Assembly: GCA_033065855.1 (NCBI GenBank)
Contig: JAVXUO010000052.1
Coordinates: forward strand, 124,001-188,000
Reading direction: 5' to 3'
Source of the DNA: Escallonia rubra
Lineage: Eukaryota; Streptophyta; Magnoliopsida; Escalloniales; Escalloniaceae
Length of the DNA: 64,000 bases
Both the position numbers and the translations under genes were made by a program. Shown here piece after piece: positions 45,557 to 56,300 of this stretch (the first letter of the stretch is position 1; every line of letters starts with the position of its first letter). The notes below the pieces were generated by a model, which was given only the letters and a program-made list of their open reading frames with translations, did no database searches and was not told the DNA's origin.

Positions 45557-48500
45557 TCACTGATGATGACATGATTCCCTCATCAATGATGCTGAACTCT
45601 CGAAGTAAGTTGGCTTTGGGGTGGAGGGGCAGCCAAGAGATCGGATCAATTCCTCCACGGCCAGAACTCGAAACTTTGGCGGCATATTTAAGGCAATGTT
45701 GTGAACTCGATGCATATAGATCTTCCCTTGTTTATCGAGTTTGTACTCAGAAGTGCCATCAAATCGACCACGGCTCTCCCATGGTACTCGTGGGATGCCG
45801 TGGACAGTCCAACGGACCATAATCATGTTCTCCACAGGTTGCCACACGCTTACTATATCAACCCACAAGGCCTTGAAAAATATCTTCCCATGAAATCTTA
45901 GTGCCGAGTAGATTGACTTATAGTTCTCAATACCGACGAAAGTGTTGAGCGGGTCTTTGAAGACAATATCATCCCTATAAAGAGGAAGACACCAGATTAT
46001 TGAACTGGAAACAATGAAGACAATATAATTTCTTTCCTCCACAACAATTTCTCTCGAAAAAGTAACATAAATCCACCTTTTTAAAAAAATATTTTTAGTA
46101 GATAAAATCTAAAGCTTGGAGCCACTTCCAGTGCCAGAGGTCAAAACAGCTAATTGCCCAACTCAAGAAAATCTCAAACACGTGCAAATTAGAAATCACC
46201 ATTTCAGACAAGGTAATGCAGTCAAAAAAGTTGTATAATTCGGACTTTCGTATATATGATCTGCAAATGCTCTGGACTAAGAAATTATAATGTCCCCTTG
46301 CTGCACTCCAACCTAAGGAGCAAAAGAGAGAGAAAGTAAAAAAGGAAAACATAAAAATGTGAGGAATATTTACAATATACAGGGAAAAGCTAACCTCCCA
46401 TTAGTTGGAGAAATTAAACCTTTAAACCCCTTTTTGTTTCCACCAATACACCCCTTTCTTTATCATTATCATATTACGCACATTCTCGGTCTCTTGATTA
46501 CCAAGTATCAGATTCTCTTACGATCAGTTGAATGAATCTAAGTTTTACTAAGAATTTTGTGTCCATTGTCTGCATTATATAAGATTGCATTAGAATGCAA
46601 TTACTAACAGACTCCGATCAATCTTTGACATGTTGGTCTGATATGGAATAGTTTCCCTTCTGCCGATATTGATAGTGTAAATTCATTTGCTACAAAATTG
46701 CTGGTTATGCAATAATAGCATTGTGACAGGAGACAGAGGAGATGGGTAGTCGAGGCAGTAGCGAAAATTGACAGCGAAATATATATATATATATATATAT
46801 ACAGCAATGTCTCGAGGATAGGGTGAAATTACAGTTAAGAACATTAAGTTTCAAAATATAAAATACCGTGACAAAAAACTTTGAAAATGAATCAATCGTG
46901 TCCATCCGTCAGGGTTCCGTCCAAAAAGTGTACTTTTTTTTATGATGTCATCATTACGTATTTTTAAAATGACAATACTACCCTTGTACTGTACATACTA
47001 AATGATTTTTAAAAATTTTAAATTAGGATTTCAAACCTTAATTTGAAAATTAGGGTTTCGAAACCCTAAAATTGGTTTGTTCCTCCCTATCTTATTATTG
47101 ATTTGTTATGTCTTTTTCATCAATTTTTCTCAATCTGCAAATTAGGGTTCAAATTTTCTCAATCTGAAATTCTCCCTCACGCCGCCGGCAGCCCCTTCCC
47201 TCACCCCATCCCGACAGCCCCCTCCCTCGCCCCATCCTGACCTTCATTGTCAGCCGCTTGATCTTCCTTTCCACCGCCACGTCAAGCGAAGGCAGCAACG
47301 CCAGGTCCTCCACCGACACCCCGATCTTTGCGAAACAGGGGCGGCAACTACTGCCGTCAACTGCATCTGCCCACCCGGCTCCGGCTAGGGCAGCGACAGC
47401 ACTGCCGAAGGCCAGGCCAGGGTCACGGTGCCGCAGAAGAGGAACAGCGAGCCCGAGGACTGGTTGTATACGGCCAGTGGAAGGTGTTCATGTCGAGGAG
47501 CCAGTGGAAGGTATTGATTTTGGTGAAGGCAAAGATGTCCATCCGGAAGCTGCAGTTGTGTGAAATGAAGATACGGCAGATGAAGAGAGAGAGAGGAGAG
47601 AGAAAAATATAAAAGAAGATGGAATTTCAATTTCATTTAGGGGCAATTAGGTCTTTTTGTCAAAATCGTTATGTATTTTCGTATTCCGTTTGGTCAATGG
47701 ATATAAGTGTAATTTGTCCAAACTAATGGTCACATCTGTAATTTTACCCTAACCTCATAAACTTTGCTGTAATTATCCCATATATATATATGGAGACGAA
47801 ATCGATAAAGTTTAGAACGGGAGAGAGGTGGAGCGTTGTGCAGGTGGCCTTTGGTTGTTAAGAGGAAACAAACATAGCAGCATGACCAACTAGAGAAAAG
47901 AAGAGAAAGAGCATTATGAGACTGAGAGATGTAATTTGATGTATAAACAATATTTCCAACAAAGATGCAAATATGAGAAAAGTAATTGAGGATATAAAAA
48001 AGGGAGATCTACTGAGGTACTTAAATTGACACGACTGTAGCAACACAGTAAAAAAAAAAAAAATTTCTGAGAAAGGGTTGGGTAACACCAAGTACTCGGG
48101 ACATGTCTAAAGACACTATCTGATAGTTAAAGATCTTGACATACAAAAACAGAACAATGATTATAGATATTCCTACTGCAAAACGGTGATTATAGAAACT
48201 CCTCTCAATGAATTTCTAGGTGGAGCATGTGAACTAGCAACAAAGCAACCTAATTATTCTATTCATAGACATCCAAATAACAATACTTTTAGATGAGAAA
48301 TCAGCTCCCAAAACCAAATGGAAGCCAAACCACCCACGATTTGATGCTAGAATAGAACATACCACACTGTCACTCAATCACAAGAATACTCAAAACAGTA
48401 AGTTCATATACTATCAATGTATATATGTCCTCTCCTCATGCCTTCCCTTAAGGGCCTGGCTTGCTGGAAAATGGGGGGTTGTATGAAGGGGTTTTGGTAT

Positions 48501-49932
48501 CATAATTAAGCTTGGAACCACCAATCTCATTTCTATGTCATCAAATACTTTTAGAGATTTAGTCCATTTACCAACCACAAGCATTTGAGTTGGTTGCCAA
48601 ATGTAAAAGACGCCAGTATTTTCAATTGTATCAGGAAGTAGGACCAAATATCGACCCATAAGAAGCTTTACATTTTGTTATCTTTGTCTAACCTAGCCCG
48701 AATTGCTAAAAGAGTGTATCAAGGGTGATATTACCCACTGAAGTTGATTACTGCGCAGCTTGTACCTCAACCTAACCATGCAACAAACAACAATAACCTG
48801 GAGGGAGGCACGCTTCAGTAAAATGGAGCAGGAATGGAAATGCACCTATGCCACATACTGCTTTGGTGCGGGTAGGTCTACATATCACACTGTTTGCGCG
48901 ATTTGAGCTACTTAAAAACCCAAGAGTGCTTTAATTAATAATTAACTTAATGGAAAAAACTTCCGGAATTGAGTTCAAAGCTTGTTATATGAGAGCCATT
49001 TATGCAAGCACATGAACCCGCATACTTCATATGATCTCATATACATTAGTACATGTCCCCAACTCTTCTCTTGAAAATCTTGGTTCATAGATTGTCACCC
49101 ATAATACTGCGACCTTCTAATCTTTCTCAAGGGTGAAAAAACAAACAATTTGAGGCATGAAACATGAGAATCAAAACAGATATAACTAGGGTAATAGAAT
49201 TCGTGGCAACTAGGGTAACTGCTAAAAGCTCCAACAAGAGTAATATCAGAGATCTAATCAAAAGTGAACGAGATAAAATCTGCGTTCATGATACAAAAAT
49301 GCATGCATAAAGTCTCTCTCCTCACTGTCTATAGTCTAGACATATCCCAATTTAGAAACCTCCGGCAAAAAACTGCAATTTGTGCAAATTGATATAACTG
49401 TGATTTTTTTTTGGTGAAATGTCCTTTATTCCATTTAAGCTCAAATCAACTTTACAATGTCTCACTACATGATATAACTGTGATTTATCCTCAGCAGCCA
49501 AAAAAAAATTAGAATACCAAAAAATGATTGAAGATAATCGAACCTGTAGATGTTAAAGGTGAGTTCCCTGTAAAAAAGCTCCGGAAACTCCTCCCTCAGT
49601 GTCCGAATCGCGTAGCCTGTGTTCACATGGTAGTTCTGCTTCTCTTCTTCCTCTTTGCTCCGCTTCGACGACGACGGCGACACCTGCTCCACCGCAGCTG
49701 AGAATTGTCCGTATAACCTCATATCATTATGCTCCAAATTCGAAACTCTGGGCTCCACATCCTTAATCCTAGCACAAATTTTACCGCGAAACTTGCTGTT
49801 ATTGCAGTTAATTCTCAAGGCTGTGGAGGTTTTGACATATCTAGGGTCTGTAGTGGATATGATTGTGGCGGGAGTTTTCCGGTGGCGGCCGGAAATCGAG
49901 GAAATCTCGGAGGAAGGTAAGAGGATAGCCAT
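45557..49932 (-). CDS. DUF2358 family protein, probably plastid-targeted
   Basis: Two exons, 49932-49544 and 45974-45557, joined in phase by AG|GT...AG|G, give 268 aa. The first ~50 residues (MAILLPSSEISSISGRHRKT onward) are rich in Ser, Thr and Arg with few acids, like a chloroplast transit peptide (inference). The conserved domain runs from about residue 90: NYHVNTGYAIRTLREEFPEL, FYRELTFNIYRDDIVFKDPL, NTFVGIENYKSIYSALRFHG, SVWQPVENMIMVRWTVHGIP, RVPWESRGRFDGTSEYKLDK, HRVHNIALNMPPKF. This block is characteristic of plant DUF2358 proteins, which have no established activity. An upstream in-frame Met exists because the frame is open to 50250; the chosen Met begins the transit-like leader. The 3.57-kb intron contains the TA-flanked element at 46801-47780. 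From memory the family member At2g46220 neighbours ABIL1 in Arabidopsis. Confidence 0.94.
46801..47780. mobile_element. Third TA-flanked inverted-repeat element, in the DUF2358 intron
   Basis: The left end ACAGCAATGTCTCGAGGATA then GGGTGAAATTACAG is matched by the reverse complement of the right end (GGGATAATTACAGCAAAGTT, TAGGGTAAAATTACAG). (AT)n runs flank it at 46779-46800 and 47781-47790. The left copy seems to have lost the outer GGGATAATT. A GC-rich insert at 47150-47570 has a minus-strand frame FAKIGVSVEDLALLPSLDVA then VERKIKRLTMKVRMG that looks protein-derived but was not recognised. Confidence 0.65.
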
Positions 49933-50579
49933 CGATCGACGAGATGAGGATTCCCGGTGAGGAATTACCGAGTTGGAGCCTGAGCCGAATCGGAACCGGT
50001 CAAGGCCATTGTGTGGGTGGGGGGGAGTGAACAGTACCCGTATGCGAGGACTTGTTTGGTTACGGAGAAAGATAGTCTGTGGGTAGGAGTTGATTGATTG
50101 CGAAAAGCAAACTGGATAAGTTTTTGATTGGATAATTTGGATTAGATCGGCGGCTAAATGTAAGATTTTCATTGGCTGATGAAATATTTTAGTGCCTAGC
50201 AAGTCCGGTTTGTGGGTGATAACTTGTAAAAGCAGGGGTAATGTGAGCATGCGTTCATATGAAATGAGGTCACCACGCTAAGACATGCGATTGATAAAAC
50301 TTTTGGAGTAAGACTTATTAGGTAGTGTTTAACCGAGTCTTTATTTTCAATTTTGTAAATAAGAAAAAAAATTCCTTTGCCAAATAGTTATTGTTTTTTG
50401 GGAAAATTAGAATTAGAGGGGATTTGGAGTTAAATACTTATAGATGAGGGTTTTTTTTTAAAAAAATAGTGAAAAAGGGGGGCCACTTTTGAAAATCTCT
50501 GAAAAAGGGGATTAGTTGGGAAAAAGGGATTTCTTTTAAAATTTGACTTTTTCATTTCTCAAATTACCCCTCCCTTTGT

Positions 50580-50830
50580 TTGTCTTCGCATACAAACACT
50601 TTTGGAAATCGCGGTTTGAAACCTCGACTTCAAAGTAAAAATCACAATTTTAAACAACGTTTTTAGTGTATATATATATTTTATATTTTAAATTATATAA
50701 AATATAAAAATAAAACGTGGTTTTGAACCACGTTTTCGATTTAAAGTCGTGATTCTGAACCACGTTTTCTACTAAATCGCGATTTTCACTTTGAAGTCGC
50801 GGTTTCAAACCACGATTTTGCATCATCGCC
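50580..50830. repeat. Palindrome-rich repeat (TCGCGGTTT/AAACCNCGA family)
   Basis: Several inverted and direct copies of one motif: AATCGCGGTTTGAAACC, CGACTTCAAAGT, ACGTGGTTTTGAACCACGTT, CTGAACCACGTTTTC, ACTTTGAAGTCGCGGTTTC and AAACCACGATTTT, around an AT-rich core at 50665-50720. The whole region folds back on itself. No element termini were identified. Confidence 0.7.
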
Positions 50831-51535
50831 GCCACCCCACCGCCATCACCACTGGATGGATCTGCTCTACCATTTGCGTCGCATCAACCACGCGAACACC
50901 ATTGCAACCAAGTGGACAACATCGCAACCAGCATTGACGTCGTCCATCTTCACTCCCGTCGATCTCATCAGATATGGTTTTAGGTAGCAGTAACTCCATC
51001 GTGGTTTTGGAGATTGGTCATGATGGGTGGTGGTTACTGGCTACGAGGGGCAGTGATACTGTGGTGTCACGGTGTTAATCGGTGGTAATGAAAATTGGTG
51101 TTTTGGGAAAGAATGAATATAAAAGAAAATAAAATCCTCTTAAAAGAAACAAAAACTAAAATTTTACAAACTGATCTATCAAACATCTACTTGTTCTTTT
51201 TCAAAACAAAAACCACAACTAGTTTTGTTTTTATTTTTTAGAAAACTAAAAATTACAATGCTGTCAATTAGACCCTAATGCTTCTTTAACGAGAAACTTT
51301 TCAAGTGCAACATTTGTGATATTAATAATTATGCAGAGTCAAAGACACGTATACAGAAGATTCCAAGAGAATTCGAAACATAAATTAGATACGGTGGCTT
51401 TTCTGTGAACTAGTCAAAAGCCCCACGTTTCGCGCGGGTGCTTGTTAGATTACTTATACAGCTTTAAATATGCCTTAAGCAAAAAGAGAGGGGAAAAAAA
51501 AAGAACAAATGATACACAGAAAGAACTTAAATGGA

Positions 51536-52020
51536 CAGGTAGAATCTTTTGGTGGCAAGTGTGTAATTTTATGAAAAAAAAAGATGGACAATGTATTAAT
51601 ATGAATGGAGATGAGCAGAATGGCACTGAATTTGATGCCAAATCATGGGCAAAGGGATAAAACCAATGAGGATGAAGTGGCAGGTAGAATCTTTTGGTGG
51701 CAAATGTAATTTTATGAAAAAAGATGGATAATGTGTTAAAATGGATGGAGATGAACAAAATGGCACTGATATAATTTGATGCCAAATCATGGGTAAATAG
51801 TTAAAATCAATGTGGACGAAGTTAGGTTTTTTTATATATAGGCTAAAGTCAACGTGGATGACGTGACACGTAAATTTTTTTGGTGACAAGTGTGTAATTT
51901 TATAGAAAGAGATGGGCAATGTTTTAAAATGAATGAAGATGAGCAGAATAACACTGATGTAATTTGATGTCAAATCATGAAAAAAGAAGAAGCTAAAATC
52001 AATGTGGATGAAATTACACC
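51536..52020. repeat. Tandem repeat, three units of about 145-185 bp
   Basis: Unit starts are at about 51536, 51681 and 51867. Each contains TTTTGGTGGCAA, TGTAATTTTATG, ATGGAGATGAGCAGAA and ATTTGATGCCAAATCATG (variants in the third). The third copy is the most diverged and is preceded by an inserted segment. Confidence 0.85.
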
Positions 52021-52189
52021 CTTTTATATACGTGTATAGAAACACTCCCACCGCCCCCTTCCCTGCCCCGTTTTCCCTTCTCAAAAGCCAACCTAGTTTG
52101 TGACACCATGAGTCTGATACAATCAACACTAGCTAAGAGAAGTCTAGTGAGGTAGGGTTGAATCGAGTCATTACCTTCGATTGAATACT

Positions 52190-52331
52190 GAATCAGAGGA
52201 CTTTTCCTTCGGTTACACGGTCAGTTTTGATATTGCAATAAGAAGTGGGAAAAGGGGGTTGAATCAGAGGCCTTTTCCTTCGGTTACATGATCAGTTTTG
52301 ATATTGCAATAAGAAGTGGGAAAAGAGGACG
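52190..52331. repeat. 71-bp tandem duplication
   Basis: Two adjacent copies, 52190-52260 and 52261-52331, of a unit starting GAATCAGAGG and containing TTTTCCTTCGGTTACA and TTTTGATATTGCAATAAGAA. They differ at a handful of positions. Confidence 0.93.
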
Positions 52332-53365
52332 ACACCATGCTTGCTGTCTTGATCGGTGTGGCTACTTATAGAGCGGGCTCTGTAGCCCTTTGTTAAGAGT
52401 TGCTGAATTTCATTAAAAAGTAGAGCAATAGGGCATATATTTTTTTCGATCCATTGAATGGTTGGGCTACACAATTGAGGTAGACTTTCCATCCCCTCCC
52501 TTACTTTAAATATCCCGTCCCTCATTAAACTTGAACGATTAGCCTTGCATGGTAAAAAGAGAAGCTTTCATCACTGGGCTATCACCTGGGTCTCAACAAT
52601 GCATGATCAGCTGGGTAGATTCGCACATCTGGGAACAAGGAGAAACCCACAGTTGTCTTCCCAAACAAACAAACTTCCATAGAACCAATACTAGTGTTTC
52701 ACACCAAGATCCATACTGTCGATATGCAACCAAGCAGCAGTGGGACCATTCCCTCCATAGTCCAGCAAAAACTACAACCAGGACGCATGCATGAAGGAGA
52801 TTCTAGAACATGCCTAATATGGATATACATTCCTTCACAGAAAAAAAAAAAGAAAAAGGAAAAAAGAACCTCCTTCCAAGTCAATATATCAACTAACATC
52901 TACAAAACAATTAGTGCATCCAGATTCTTCTCCTGTGACAGCCTCTACTCGATTGACAAACAAAGCATCCCATGACCGAAACTAGCGTGTCCAAATAATA
53001 AGATAAGAACATAGCTTAACATTCCGAAGGAAGATCATCTCGGAAAAATATAACTACTGCATCACTTGACCTCACTTCTGTCGACAAAGACAGAATAAAT
53101 ATTTTGATGTATTTGTGTGTTATGTGGTAGACAAGTCATACCTGCATCAAAAATCACAGCTCTAGCTAAAAAGAGACAGATCCTTTCAGACCAAGCAATT
53201 ACAAAGCAACCTACAATGAGAATTTTCCTGGAGTACATTGCAATCATAGACCAAACGTTGCAAGCAATCAGAGTAAGTGTTACTAATTCCATGTCAGTCA
53301 ATTAATCCGAACAGCTACAACAGCAACTAGAAAAGAAAAGGTGAAACGGAAGTATATTCTGCTTT

Positions 53366-56300
53366 CTATTTTTCTTCCAGGCGACGCAGCACCGTCTCTG
53401 CAAAGCCTTGTTGCCTGCAATTACAATATGATTGTAAGCTAGTAAATTCACAAAAGCATGCCAGAAGACGAGAGGTTTTACTGAAGATAAATGCATCCTT
53501 TGGCATCAAAGAAGTTATCAAATGCACCATAAATGCTCCTTGTATATATATGTATTAAGACTGAAAGCTGTCTCACAGTTTCTGCATATATGTATGGAAT
53601 TGAAGGAAAGGTGGCTTTCCAAGGGAGATTCGGATTTGGTTTAACTTCAAAGTGGGCTCTACAGGGACCTCTCGTTTATTTAGAGTCATATCTAATCCAC
53701 ATTATTAGTTTTTTATTTGGGGTGGGTAGTTGCTTTATTGGTTTAGATCATTCTTACTCATAAAAGAAGTTTTGAGAACAAGTACTTAGTGATAGGCATG
53801 ACTAAGAAGTATTAGACTTACTTCCGCTCTCTATGCTTGGGGCTAGGGCGAGAATATTTCAAATATCCATCCCAAGGAACTTTTTTGAGACCTGCACGAA
53901 CGGAAATAATGTCTCTAACCCTGTAACCAGCATCGAATCAACAAGAAGTCATTAGGAATACAGTTCAAAGAGAAATATTTTCATCACTACACAAAGGTGC
54001 ATGCATTATGGCTCTAGAAAGAAAACCTCTCTGCAAATTCAATAGGTGTCTCTCCAGGCTTCAAATTTTGAGGCTCCAGGTACCATACATCACAAACAAC
54101 AGCCCACGATGTCATAAGCTGCAACAGATGCGTTGTGAAGGACTGTCTGCAAATAAGATAATGCAGACTATGAATTATCTTTGGTATCATCAGTAGCATA
54201 TCAGCATATCTAGCAATATGATGCTAGTAAGAAAAGCTACGCTAACCCAACCTAGAAGTTAACCCAGTATAAATATTTGAATATCCTCTTTCTAATGCAA
54301 CTGAAATTATACATGAGATTCCCCTAAAACACAGGATGTTGCATTTCATCTGGTTAGGTTGACGCAGTATGTTAGGACGATCGAACTTTCTTTGAGAGCA
54401 TGAAATGCAAATACTTCTTCTGTCCCAACAATCATCTTCCTTGCTATGTTGGATGTCCACAAAATATTGTCCTCTTTAAAAGATTAAGGCTTCGTTGATG
54501 CCATGTTTCCAATCATACCCAATTTTAATAACTTAAACTAAGCAAAAAACACTACAGCTTACAACATCAAATGCAAACCAAGGAAAATAAAAGTTTAGAC
54601 TGCAATGTATTTCAGTCATAGAAGTGGTGAAATTGACGGCGTCGACTTTGACCGGTGGTGGTTGTGATGTTGTCCGATTGCGGTATTGTTCGAATGTGAT
54701 ATTGTCTGACGTTGATCGATCATTGGCAATTATGGCGGTGTGCTTGGTGGTTAAGATGATGGTTGCAATGTTGTCCGCTGGTTGATGCGATGCAATGGTA
54801 GAGCAGATTCGTGCGGTGGCGATGGTGGTGTGGCGGCGGTGAGGCACATATGTCGGTTGCAATGGTGGGATCGTGACGACAATGTAAGAGATCTGTTGGT
54901 GTGACAGCGGTATAATGGTGAGGGTGGGGCAGATTTGTGGTGGCGCGGCAGTGGGGTGAAGAAGGTGGAGTGGTTGGGGTGGTGGCCTGGTGGTGACGGT
55001 GGTTGTCTGGTGGTAGTGGTGGGAGGGCTTAGAGGATAAGTAGTGGTAGTGGCAAAAGTGGTTCATAAATCTGTATGCCAAAGAGGAAAGTTTTGTGAAA
55101 ATTCTCTTCGAAGATAATGGCTATACTCCTAAGAAGACATTGAAACCATTGTTAAACCGATACTGGGCATGTTAAAAGAAAACTCTGGTGAATGCCAAAG
55201 AATTTTACCAGCAGAAAAAATAGCAAACGAAAAATCTTACTTTCTGCTATTCCAGAAGGCATCAACAAAAATTTTGTTGTACTTGATTGCAATTGGGCAA
55301 ACAGTGGAGCCGAGTTCAAATGCACCCTAAACATAAAAGGAAGCACAACTTAAACATAAGTGGTGACACCAATGAGAACAAAGACAATTATTTCAATGAT
55401 GAATCAAGAATATACCTTTTTAAACATGACAGTGTAATGATTATTTACACAAGTTCCTTCGGGGAAAATAAGAAGAGGGTTATTGTCAGCCCCTTCCACA
55501 TGTTCACGTAACCTGAAAAGAAGAAGTTGATAATGAAGTTGATAATGCAACATTATGAAATACTTCAAGACACCGATCTTTGGCCCTTTGCATTAGTACT
55601 TACTTTCTTGCTACAATTTCACGGTCCTTTGCCTCCGACCGATTGAACCAGATGCATCCTACACTTTCCAAGATCGTGCTTTGCAAGAGTCCTGCACATA
55701 AAGCAAATGCAATAACATAATTAATGGTGTTCCCCTGTTCCATTTTCATCTTTTGCTAAGATCGAAATGGTAACCTTAAACCAATTGGCAATGGATGGAG
55801 AGCTTCATAACCTCATACGCTTAATCACAAAGCTTAAATTATTCGACATGGGACACCATGTTCTCAAAATGTACCCTAACACTACCACATTGTTAATCAG
55901 CCCTAATAAAAATGTTACTTCACCGAAGCACATATTAGGTTATCATCCAGGTAGGCCAGACTCTTCTCCGTGAATAGGCCAAACAGAATATTCAGTAAAG
56001 TTGTAAGTCCCATGCCAGATCAAATTGACCCTCGGATCATTTTAGGGTATCCAAAACCTATAGGAAATATCTAGGAAATCAACGCTTGTATACTGAACTC
56101 TGAGGCAAAATGTGCCCTGATGGAACATTATACCCAAAGGCGTATTCATACAGATTAAAACATGTATCCCAAAACCCACTAATCCCTGTACAAGAGGTTG
56201 GCAACCATCTTATATTCAAGCAAGAGAATAAAGAGATTTGAACTGGGGAAAGAAGCCTGCACATAGCACGTCCAACCTCATCACAAAATGCAAGCATACA

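Larger units (their letters stand above)
49933..53365. other. Intergenic between DUF2358 and GPAT9
   Basis: No gene supported. It contains the DUF2358 promoter side, the palindrome-rich repeat at 50580-50830, two tandem arrays (51536-52020 and 52190-52331) and, nearest 53365, the presumed GPAT9 3' UTR. Open frames at 51596-52129 (minus) simply read through the tandem array. Confidence 0.45.

Noticed and set aside
49465-50250. Full 261-codon minus-strand frame as the DUF2358 first exon
   Set aside because: Only the part from Met 49932 has a transit-like leader and conserved domain. The upstream part has no conservation, and the frame's last codons run past the intron donor.
54533-55081. 182-codon Thr/His/Pro-rich minus frame inside GPAT9
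   Set aside because: It is wholly intronic and produced by GGTGGT-type low-complexity DNA.
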